Made by a program: the position numbers and the translations under genes. A stretch of 64,000 bases of DNA from Polyangium sp. 15x6 (GTDB taxonomy: Bacteria; Myxococcota_A; Polyangia; Polyangiales; Polyangiaceae), in NCBI RefSeq assembly GCF_029960785.1, contig NZ_JASBQE010000019.1:94770-158769 (forward strand), given 5' to 3'. The notes under the pieces are model-generated. The model was not told the DNA's origin, searched no databases, and was given only the letters and a program-made list of their open reading frames with translations. Shown piece by piece: positions 1-15,700 of this stretch (position 1 is its first letter; each line of letters starts with the position of its first letter).

Positions 1-6984
<6,984 letters not shown>

Positions 6985-7052
6985 ACCGCCTCTGCGTGAT
7001 GGATGCTCGCCGGAGTCTTCTCGCGGAGACCCCGGCGTAGCAGGCCCGAACG

Positions 7053-7074
7053 ACGCCCCGTTGAAAGGGGGCGT
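7053..7074. terminator. Inverted repeat between convergent genes, likely bidirectional terminator
   Basis: ACGCCCC and GGGGCGT are perfect 7-bp arms separated by 8 bases. The hairpin sits in the short gap between the end of the first PKS gene and the end of the convergent gene at 7091. There is no strong T-run, so intrinsic termination is a position-based inference. Confidence 0.5.
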
Positions 7075-7090
7075 TACGGGACGTGAGCGC

Positions 7091-7519
7091 TCATCCAGCC
7101 GACGGCAATTTCCAGCCAGCGGCGAGTCCGCTCTGCACCATGTCGGAGGTGTACTGGGCCCACCACCGCGTGAAGAAGGCGCTGGCGGCCTGCTGATGCT
7201 CGGCGGAGATGAGCGGGATGAGCTCCTTGTGGAGGACGATCCCGGTCCACACGGCATACCAGATCATCCGGAGGAGGTCTTCCCCCTGGGTGACCTGTGA
7301 GGGCACGACGACTTCCACGTAGGTGCTCCTGGCCTCGGAGCCCTGACCACCCAGCTCCTCCTCCATCATCCCATGGATGGCCATCAATACCTGCGCGATG
7401 TCCGACGCAGAGTAAGCAATTCCTACCGAGTCCCGCTTGCCGTACCCATCAATGGTCTCGGAAATCGGCGGCACGTTCTTGCGGAATACCGCCAGCAACT
7501 CAGCTGCCCACGCATCCAT
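7091..7519 (-). CDS. Small helical protein of unknown function, paralogue of the protein at 20362-20814
   Basis: A 142-residue protein, predicted helical and without a signal peptide. I chose the ATG at 7519 because the longer open frame upstream (to 7726) is Pro/Arg/His-rich and does not look like protein. From about residue 35 it aligns with the 20362-20814 protein with a single gap. Shared features include an AQ(V/I)(L/I) stretch, an E.L helix end, a T-Y-E core and a (V/I)(V/I)PS.V..GE turn. Both proteins lie at the polyketide locus, on the minus strand, one between PKS genes and one at the edge. Function is unknown. The helical pattern loosely recalls RsbR N-terminal or globin-like sensor domains, which is a weak guess. 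Confidence 0.7.
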   Translation of the reverse strand: MDAWAAELLAVFRKNVPPISETIDGYGKRDSVGIAYSASDIAQVLMAIHGMMEEELGGQGSEARSTYVEVVVPSQVTQGEDLLRMIWYAVWTGIVLHKELIPLISAEHQQAASAFFTRWWAQYTSDMVQSGLAAGWKLPSAG

Positions 7520-7557
7520 AGTTGCGCTAGTAGCATGAGCCGGAAACGGGCACAAGT

Positions 7558-7577
7558 CCCTGGGGCTCGCCCCAGGG
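7558..7577. repeat. Perfect hairpin in the 7520-7960 non-coding gap
   Basis: CCCTGGGG and CCCCAGGG are perfect 8-bp arms around a 4-base loop (CTCG). It lies just upstream of the minus-strand gene starting at 7519 and about 385 bp before the second PKS gene. It could be an operator or a leader hairpin for either. The rest of the 440-bp gap must contain the promoter for the second PKS, since the intervening minus-strand gene separates it from the first. I see no clear -35/-10 pair. Confidence 0.4.
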
Positions 7578-7960
7578 CGGGCTGCCGGTGCCGTCACCGG
7601 GGTGCCGACGGACGGGGTTGGTCGGGGATGGTGGCAGGAAACCCACGAACCGTGGCTCCGCAACACGACCGCATGGTCCAATCGCGGGAGCCCGTGGCTC
7701 GATGCATAGATTCGTTCGCAGGTCAAGCGCGTTCATCCCTGACGCTTGGCCGGTGGCGACATGGGGCGAGGGGGGGGTCGCCTCGTGGGGGCCGTGCGTC
7801 CCAAGGGCCCACGGTTGACGGCCTCGCGGGAGGCGTGTTACCCGAAAAAGCAGCGAGCGCGCGTCTCTGCACGGTATGGCGCGAGAAATCCTGGAAATGA
7901 TGGGCTGACCGTTTCGGGACGCGGACGGCGAGGAGCTCCGAGCCATCGGGTGTACTTGGA

Positions 7961-10900
7961 ATGAGTACCGGAAGTGACCGCATGAGCCCCCCGCAGCGGG
8001 GGCAGACGCCCAGCGATCCAACCCCCCTCCAGCGAGCGATCGCAGCGCTGGAAAAGATGAAGGCGCGGCTCGATGCGGTGGAGCGCGCCAGCAACGAGCC
8101 GCTCGCGGTCGTAGGTATGGGCTGCAGGTTTCCCGGCGGCGGCGAGGGCCCCGAGGCGTTCTGGCAGGTCCTCGCGAACGGCGTTGATGCGGTACGCGAG
8201 ATCCCGGCGACCCGATGGCCATCCACGGCGATGCCAGCGCATCGGCCCGAGGTCCGGTGGGCTGCGCTGCTCGACGACGTCGCCGGATTCGACCCGTCCT
8301 TTTTCGGAATTTCCCCGCGTGAGGCGGAGAGCCTCGATCCCCAGCAGCGGATGCTGCTCGAGGTGACGTGGGAGGCGCTCGAGGACGCCGCGCAGCGGCC
8401 CGATCTGATCATGGGGAGCCAGACGGGGATTTTCCTCGGGATATGCAGCACCGACTATCAGCAGGCCGTGGTGGCGGCGCTGGCCGGTCGATACGATGCG
8501 TATTGTACGACGGGCAATATGTTCAGCACGGCTGCTGGTCGGCTGGCCTTTTTTCTCGGCGCCCAGGGGCCCACGATCTCGATGGATACGGCGTGCTCGT
8601 CTTCGCTCGTGGCGATGGCGCAGGCGTGCCAGAGCCTCCGCGCGAGGGATTGCGACCTCGCGCTCGTGGGGGGCGTGAACGCGATCCTTTCGCCCGTATC
8701 CATGCTGCTCCTCGCCGAGACGCAGGCCTTGTCGCCGGATGGGCGTTGCAAGACCCTCGACGCGCGCGCCAATGGGTTCGTCCGCGGCGAGGGGTGTGGG
8801 ATCCTCGTGCTGAAGCGGCTCTCGGATGCATTGCGTGACGGCGACCGGATTCGGGCGCTGGTCCGCGGCTGGGCCGTGAACCAGGATGGCCGCTCGACGG
8901 GGCTGACGACGCCGAACGTGCTATCGCAGCAGGCGATGTTGCGGCAGGCGCTGGAGCGAGCGCGCCTCACGCCCGCCGACATCGGCTACATCGAGATGCA
9001 CGGGACGGGGACATCGCTCGGGGATCCCATCGAGGCGGAGTCCCTTCGCGAGGTGTTCGGAGAACCGAGCAAGGATGGCTCGTCGTGCGTGCTCGGCGCG
9101 GTCAAAACGAACATCGGGCACCTCGAGGGGGCCGCCGGGGTGGCGGGGGTCATCAAGGCGATCCTCGCGATGGAGCACGAGCGGATCCCGAAGAACCTGC
9201 ACTTCCGCCGGCTCAACCCGCGCATTTCGATGGAGGGCACGCCGTTCGTCATCCCCGCCGAGAGCGTGCCGTGGCTACGCGGGCAGAAGGTCCGTCGAGC
9301 GGGCGTGAGCTCGTTCGGGATCAGCGGGACGAATGCGCACGTGATCCTCGAGGAGGCGCCGCTCGACGAGGGGAAGGCGCCCGCAAAGGAGGCGTCGGCG
9401 TATCTCTTGCCGCTGTCGGCGAAGAGCCCGGAGGCGCTTTCGGCGGCGGCCCGCTCGTACGCGGAATGGCTCTCCAGGGACGACGAGATGCCCCTGCACG
9501 ACGTGACCTACACCGCGAGCGTGCGTCGTATGCACCACGAGCACCGGCTTGCCGTGGTGGGGGCGACGCGAGAGGCGCTCGCGGCGAACCTGTCGTCTTT
9601 CGCGCGCGGCGAATCGTCGAGCGGGTGGGCGCACGGAAAGACCTCGACGCAGGGGCGACCGAAGGTCGCGTTCGTCTTCTCGGGGCAGGGCTCGCAATGG
9701 GCAGAGATGGGTCGAAAGCTCCAGGAGGAAGAACCCGTTTTTCGCGCCAAGCTCGCGGAGGTGGGCGAGCTGCTCCGTGCGCACACGGGGCTTTCGCTCC
9801 TCGACGAGCTCGCGGCGCCCGAGGAGCGCTCGCGGCTCGGGGAGACGGAGATCGTGCAGCCGGCGCTGTTCGCGCTGGAGGTGGCGCTCGCGGAGCTCTT
9901 GAAGTCGTGGGGCGTCGTCCCGGATGCGGTGATCGGGCACAGCGTGGGTGAGGTCGCCGCGGCGCACGTCGCGGGCGCGCTTTCGCTGGCGGATGCCGTG
10001 CGATTGGTGGTGCTGCGTGGTCGCATCATGCAGCGGGCCACGGGGCACGGGAAAATGGCCTGGGTCTCGTTGCCGGCGGACGAGGCGGCCAAAGCGATCG
10101 CGGGGCGCGAGGACGTGCTCGCGATCGGGGCGGTGAACGACCCGACGTCCGTGGTCCTGTCCGGAGAGACGGCGGCGCTCGAGGAGCTCGTCGCGAAGCT
10201 GTCCGCGCAGGGGGTCGTGGTGAGGCCGCTGCGCGTGAACTATGCGTTTCACAGCCCGCAGATGGAGCCGCTCGCACGCGCACTCGTGGAGGAGCTCGGT
10301 CGCGTCGACGCCGAGGCGGGTTCGATTCCGATGTACAGCACGGTCACGGGCGCGCGTCTCCTGGGGACGGCGCTCGACGCGGCCTATTGGGGTCGCAACG
10401 TGCGGGGCACGGTGGACCTCGTGGGCGCGGTGTCGGCGGCGCTCGGAGACGAGCATCGGGTGCTCGTGGAAGTGGGTCCGCACCCAGTGGTCCTGACGAA
10501 TTTGCAGCAATGCATCGAGTCGCGCGGCGTCTCCGCCTCGGCCGTGCCCACGCTGCGGCGGCAATCCGAGGAGCGGCGGGCGATGCTGGAGGCGCTCGGG
10601 CGGCTCCACGTCGAGGGCGTGGAGATCGATTGGAAGCGCTTGTATCCCGCAGGCGGGCGGGTCGTCTCTTTGCCCGCATACCCCTGGCAGCGCGAGCGAT
10701 TCTGGATCGAGTGGTCGGGCCAGACCGCGATCGCTCCCGCGCCGCACATGGATCCGCTGGCGGAGCTCCTTCATGCCCTGGAATGGCGCCCCCAGGAACC
10801 CGTCACCGCCCCGATGGATACGGCCGAGCGCACGGGGGCGTGGCTGATTTCGTGTGACGAGGGCGGGGTGGGGGAAGCCGTGGCTGCGCTCCTGGAGAAG

Positions 10901-12700
10901 CAGGGGCAGACCTGCGTGCGCGTCCGTGTCGGGGCGCGGTTCGCGCAGCTCGGCCCGAGGTCGTTCGCGCTCGACCCGGCGAACCCGGAGGAGCATGATT
11001 TGCTGCTGCGCCATGCGTTCGTGGACGCGGGTTGCCGAGGAATCGTGCACCTCATGGCGCTCGATGCGACGCCCACGGAGCAGACGACCGAGGAGACGCT
11101 GGCCCGGGATCAGGCGCGCGGATTTCTCGCGGCGATCCACCTGCTGCAAGCGGTCCTTCGTCATGGCTGGCGGGACAACCCCCCGCTCTGGCTCGTCACG
11201 CGAGGCGTGGCGCGCGCCGGTGCGCAGCCAGTCACGTGCGTGTCGCAGGCGCCCATGTGGGGGCTCGGGCGCACGATCGCGCTGGAGTTCTCCGACCTCA
11301 CGTGCAAGCTCGTCGATCTTTCGCCCGCGGCGCATCCGGACGAGGCCCGGTGGCTGCTTCGCGAGCTCACGGCCGGAGGCAGCGAGGATCAGATCGCGCT
11401 GCGCAACGAGGGTCGATACGTGGCGCGTATGGCACGCGTGCCCGCCGACACCCTTCCCTCGGCGGGGGCCGTCTTGCGGCCGGACGCGACGTATCTGATC
11501 ACAGGAGGCCTCGGGGCCCTCGGTTTGGCCACCGCGCAGTGGATGGTGGAGGCAGGCGCTCGCCATCTCGCCCTGGTCGGCATCAAGGGGCCTTCGGCGG
11601 CAGCGTCGGAGGTCCTTCGAGGCCTCGGGGAAGCGGGCGCGCGCGTGCTCGTGCTCCAAGGGGACGTCGCGCGGCGGGAGGAGGTAGCGTCGATCCTCGA
11701 AGAGATCGAGAGGCAGGCGCCGCCGCTCCGGGGAATCGTCCACGCGGCCGGTGTCGCACCGGAGCCGGCGCCGCTGATCGAGCTCGGGCGGGAGACCTTC
11801 GAACACGTAATCGCCCCCAAGGTCGCCGGCACGTGGAACCTCCACGCGCTCACCCTGGGAATGCCGCTCGACTTCTTCGTGCTGTATTCGTCGGCGTCGG
11901 CCCTCCTCGGCCTCGTCGGCAAGGCGAGTTATGCCGGGGCAAACGCCTTCCTCGATGCCATGGCGTCGTTTCGACACGGGCGAGGGCTGTCCGGGATGAG
12001 CATCCAATGGGGAGCCTTCGTAAGGGTCGGCATGACGCAGCATGGAAGTGCCGCAGCGCGCCTCGGCGCCGGGATGGGGCTCACGCCCGCCGAGGGCACC
12101 ACGGCCCTCGCGCGGCTGCTCGCGCATCCCCGCCCCGAAATCGGCGTCCTGCGTTTCTCGATGCAGCAGTGGCGAGAGATCTTCCCGCAGCTCGCAGGGC
12201 ACCCGTTCTGGTCGGAGTTCGCGACGGAGGCGGGGAGCGCGCCCGAGGTCGCCGCGCCCGCGCAGGGCTTCCGGTCGACGCTGGAGCGCGCGGCGCCCGA
12301 GGAGCGGATCGTGCTCGTGGAAGCGCTCGTCCTCGAGCGGATCGGTCAGGTTTTGCACCGCGAGGCCGTGCGGATCGATCGCCTCGCGCCTTTCTCGGCC
12401 CTGGGGATGGACTCCCTGATGAGCCTGGAGCTGCGCAATCGCCTCGAGCCCGGGTTCGGCCTGAAAATCTCGGCGGCGCAGATGTTCGCCCACCCGACGG
12501 CCGCCGCGCTTGCCGCGCACCTGCTCGACCGCCTCGCCTTGCCCGACGCCGAGGCCACGCCCGCGGACGAGCCTGCCCGCGCTCCCGCGCACGAGGCCGC
12601 GCCTGCCGCGGACCCGCAAAGCGCCGACTCCCTCGCCGAGGACGACGTGGAAGCTCGGCTCCGGGCCAAACTCGCGGCGCTCGACGCGCTGCTCGATTGA
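7961..12700 (+). CDS. Type I modular polyketide synthase, KS-AT-KR-ACP
   Basis: A 1579-residue single-module PKS. Order: an N-terminal helical docking segment (about residues 20-42), KS (about 48-470, Cys212), AT (GHSVGE, Ser661; YAFH 761-764), structural KR half, KR (TGGLGALG near 1182, Ser1310/1311, Tyr1324), ACP (Ser1485) and a short C-terminal charged helix typical of docking. There is no DH between AT and KR, so a beta-hydroxy product is expected. The KR lacks the LDD motif, and the diagnostic Trp before Tyr is also absent, so stereochemistry cannot be called. From about residue 480 to 915 the sequence is nearly identical to the first PKS, while the KS domains differ much more. It ends 24 bp from the convergent third PKS. 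Confidence 0.97.
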   Translation: MSTGSDRMSPPQRGQTPSDPTPLQRAIAALEKMKARLDAVERASNEPLAVVGMGCRFPGGGEGPEAFWQVLANGVDAVREIPATRWPSTAMPAHRPEVRWAALLDDVAGFDPSFFGISPREAESLDPQQRMLLEVTWEALEDAAQRPDLIMGSQTGIFLGICSTDYQQAVVAALAGRYDAYCTTGNMFSTAAGRLAFFLGAQGPTISMDTACSSSLVAMAQACQSLRARDCDLALVGGVNAILSPVSMLLLAETQALSPDGRCKTLDARANGFVRGEGCGILVLKRLSDALRDGDRIRALVRGWAVNQDGRSTGLTTPNVLSQQAMLRQALERARLTPADIGYIEMHGTGTSLGDPIEAESLREVFGEPSKDGSSCVLGAVKTNIGHLEGAAGVAGVIKAILAMEHERIPKNLHFRRLNPRISMEGTPFVIPAESVPWLRGQKVRRAGVSSFGISGTNAHVILEEAPLDEGKAPAKEASAYLLPLSAKSPEALSAAARSYAEWLSRDDEMPLHDVTYTASVRRMHHEHRLAVVGATREALAANLSSFARGESSSGWAHGKTSTQGRPKVAFVFSGQGSQWAEMGRKLQEEEPVFRAKLAEVGELLRAHTGLSLLDELAAPEERSRLGETEIVQPALFALEVALAELLKSWGVVPDAVIGHSVGEVAAAHVAGALSLADAVRLVVLRGRIMQRATGHGKMAWVSLPADEAAKAIAGREDVLAIGAVNDPTSVVLSGETAALEELVAKLSAQGVVVRPLRVNYAFHSPQMEPLARALVEELGRVDAEAGSIPMYSTVTGARLLGTALDAAYWGRNVRGTVDLVGAVSAALGDEHRVLVEVGPHPVVLTNLQQCIESRGVSASAVPTLRRQSEERRAMLEALGRLHVEGVEIDWKRLYPAGGRVVSLPAYPWQRERFWIEWSGQTAIAPAPHMDPLAELLHALEWRPQEPVTAPMDTAERTGAWLISCDEGGVGEAVAALLEKQGQTCVRVRVGARFAQLGPRSFALDPANPEEHDLLLRHAFVDAGCRGIVHLMALDATPTEQTTEETLARDQARGFLAAIHLLQAVLRHGWRDNPPLWLVTRGVARAGAQPVTCVSQAPMWGLGRTIALEFSDLTCKLVDLSPAAHPDEARWLLRELTAGGSEDQIALRNEGRYVARMARVPADTLPSAGAVLRPDATYLITGGLGALGLATAQWMVEAGARHLALVGIKGPSAAASEVLRGLGEAGARVLVLQGDVARREEVASILEEIERQAPPLRGIVHAAGVAPEPAPLIELGRETFEHVIAPKVAGTWNLHALTLGMPLDFFVLYSSASALLGLVGKASYAGANAFLDAMASFRHGRGLSGMSIQWGAFVRVGMTQHGSAAARLGAGMGLTPAEGTTALARLLAHPRPEIGVLRFSMQQWREIFPQLAGHPFWSEFATEAGSAPEVAAPAQGFRSTLERAAPEERIVLVEALVLERIGQVLHREAVRIDRLAPFSALGMDSLMSLELRNRLEPGFGLKISAAQMFAHPTAAALAAHLLDRLALPDAEATPADEPARAPAHEAAPAADPQSADSLAEDDVEARLRAKLAALDALLD

Positions 12701-12724
12701 TGGTCTTCGATCGCTCGGCCCGCC

Positions 12725-15700
12725 TCAGGCCGGGCGATCGGAGCCATCGACCTCGCGGAGCACACCGCGGAGCGCTTCGGCGAGGTGCGCGACCGCGGGC
12801 ACGAAAATCACGTTGATGTGATCGCCGGGGAGATCGATCACCCGCACGGGACGGCTGCAGAGCGATTGCCAGCCGAAGGTCGTGTCGCCCGGGGAGAAGC
12901 CAGCCATCGGCAAACGCCGCGCGCTCTCCTCCGTTCGAAGCAGCGTGACGGGGACCGCGGAGATCGAAGGGGCATAGCTGGTCAGGGCATGAAGGTGCGC
13001 GCGATAGACGCGCAATTGCCGCTGGCTCTCGCTCACATCGGTCGGCAGCATCAACTTCTCGCTCATGGCAGCGGCCATTTGCGTGAGCTGGTCCTCGTGC
13101 GATAGCTTGGTGAATACCGGCTCGTCGATGGGCAGATCGAAGAGCCGCCCCAGGCTCAGGAGCGAGAGTTGCCCCGTCCCGCCAGGGCCCGGCGCCGGGA
13201 CGTCACCCAGCACGAGGGCGTCGATCCGCTCGCCTGCGTCGGTGAGCAGCCGAGCCATCTCGAAGGCTACGAGCGAGCCGAACGAATATCCTCCCAGGCG
13301 GTACGGTCCGTGGGGCTGGGCTTGTCGCATGGCCTCGACGAACCGCGCCGCCAGGACCTCGATCCGGTCGCACGGCGGCGCATCCGTGTCGATCCCCGGC
13401 GCGTTGAAGCCATAGAGGGGTCGATCGGCGCCGAAGTGCTGCGCCAGCGATTGAAACGCGAGCGCCGAGCCCGTGAGCGGAGGCGCGAGGAAGAAGGGGG
13501 GATTCGCTCCCTCCCGATTGAGCTCGACGAGCAGCCCCCGCCGGCTGAGCGGCCCCGCGGCGGCATCGTCGTGGCCCGAACGCAGGGTGCCGAGGACGCG
13601 GCGCGAGAGACCCTCGACCGTCGGGTGCGCGAGCAGGACCCGCACGGGCAAATTCACCCCGAACGCGGACCCGATTCCGCTCAGCACCTGAACCCCCATG
13701 ATCGAATTCATGCCGAGCACGGACAGATCTTGATCGTTCGCCGGCAGGTCCGCCGGGCTCACGCCGAGCACGTGCGCGATTTCGCCACGCACGGCGCTCT
13801 CGACGATCCGGCGCGCCTGGTCGGGCTCTGCGGCCGCGACGCGTCGCTTCAACGTGGCGGCGCCCGAGGTCACGCTCCGCGGGTCCCCGAGCCCTTCGAG
13901 CAGGGCGCGGCCCATGCGCGCAGGATGCGATTGTTCGAAGAGGCCCCACTCCACCCACGCGACCATCGCCACGGGGAGTCCGCTCGCCGCCATCCGCTCG
14001 GCCGCCTGCAATGCGAGGGAGGGAGGCATTCCCTGGAGGCCGGAGGCGAGCTGGGAGAGCTCGTGCTCGGTGCGGCTCGACCGACCCTCGTTCGGGAGCG
14101 CGAGGTGAATGACCGTCGCGGGCAAACCCTCGGCGCGACGGAGCCGCGCGAGCGTGTCGGCGAAATCGGCGGACACGGCATCGGCGCCGAGCACCTCCCA
14201 GCCGAGAAATGGCGAAGCCGAGGAGAAAACGAGGAAGAAATCGAGCGGCAGGGAGGCCGTGAGCGTATGCAGGGAGAGGAGGGCGAGCGAGCTTTGTCGG
14301 TAGTGCGAATGCAGCACGGCCTTCGCGTCCCGGCTCGTGAGCCGATGCAATGCAGTGTCCGTCGCGGCCGTCGCATGGATGACGCCGCCGAGGGGGAGCC
14401 GTGCACGCGAGAGGGCCTGGCGGACAGCGCCTTCGTCGGCGAGATCCACTTCGTCGGCCGCGATTGCGATCCCTCGGGTCGCGAGCGCCCGCGCGGTGCG
14501 CTCCCGCGCCTCGCGTTCCTCGTTGTCACGGGGCGGGGCGTCGAGGAGGAGCAAGCTCTGGGCCCCGCGATCGATGAGAAAGTCCGTCGCCTCGGCGCCG
14601 AGCGGGTCGTGCGCGCCCGTGACGACGTAGGTTCGATCCGGACGAACCTGGACGGATTGCGGCGCGGGCATGGGGATACGGGCGAGACGGCCGACGTAGC
14701 GTTTGCCGCCCCGAAGCGCGACGTGATCCTCGACCCCCATGGTCGAGAGCGCCTGCGCGAGTCGCAGGCCGTCTTCCTCGCCGGGCTGCGGGTCGAGGTC
14801 GATCAGCCCGCCCCACATGTCCGGCCGCTCGATCGACAGAACACGGCCGAGGCCCCAGGATCCGGCCTGCGCGACGGCGGGGCTCCCGTTCTCGACGACC
14901 TGGGCTCCACGCGTCACGATCCACAAGCGCGGCACGTGCGCCTGCGCGGCGACACGATCGACGATTGCGAGCACGGCGGAGGGCCCTTTTTGCAGGGCAT
15001 CTTCGAGCATCGCCGGGGACGTCGGGACGCCGGAGGCCACGTCGAGCGACCCGAGGTGCACGATGCCGAAGAAGGGCCCCGAGAAGCCGAGTACGAGGTC
15101 CAATCGATCGATCCGTTGCTCGAGGTCCGCGGCCGGCAGCACGATCACCGTGTCGCCCGCGGCTTCGAGGTGCGCGGCGAGGGCGCGACCCACCCCGCCG
15201 GCATCGGCGAGGACGATCCACCGCCGCTTCGCCGCAGGGCTCGCGATGGCCGGCGGTGTTTCCCGCCAAACCAGGTCGATGAACGCGTCCTGCAGCGGAT
15301 CCTTGCCCGCGGCGCGCAGCGCGGTGGCCGGATCCTCGGCGCGAAGGACGATTTTCCGCGCCGCGGCCGCGACCTCTCTGTCCTCGCCCACGAGCTCGAC
15401 GCTCACCCGCCCGGACAAACCGTCGTTGGCGCTCCAGTTGAGGCGGAGCCAGAACCGCCGCTCCGTCGACGCGGGCCGCACGCTGGCGCCTTCGATCGAT
15501 TCGATCATCCACGAGCGGCCGTGCGTCGCCGGGTGGGTGATCGACGCGACCGCGGGCACGGCCCGCAGGAACGCCATCGCCGCCGCGGGATTCTCGAGCC
15601 GCACGCGCGCCAGCGTCTCGGCGTCCCTTTGCCATACCTGATCGATATGGAACGTGTCCATGTCGACGCCGAACGCCTCGAGCCGCCGCTCCCACAAGAG

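Noticed and set aside
9275..12619. Long minus-strand frame across the second PKS (1114 codons)
   Set aside because: Arg/His/Leu-rich shadow without any recognisable motif; the sense strand encodes intact PKS domains.
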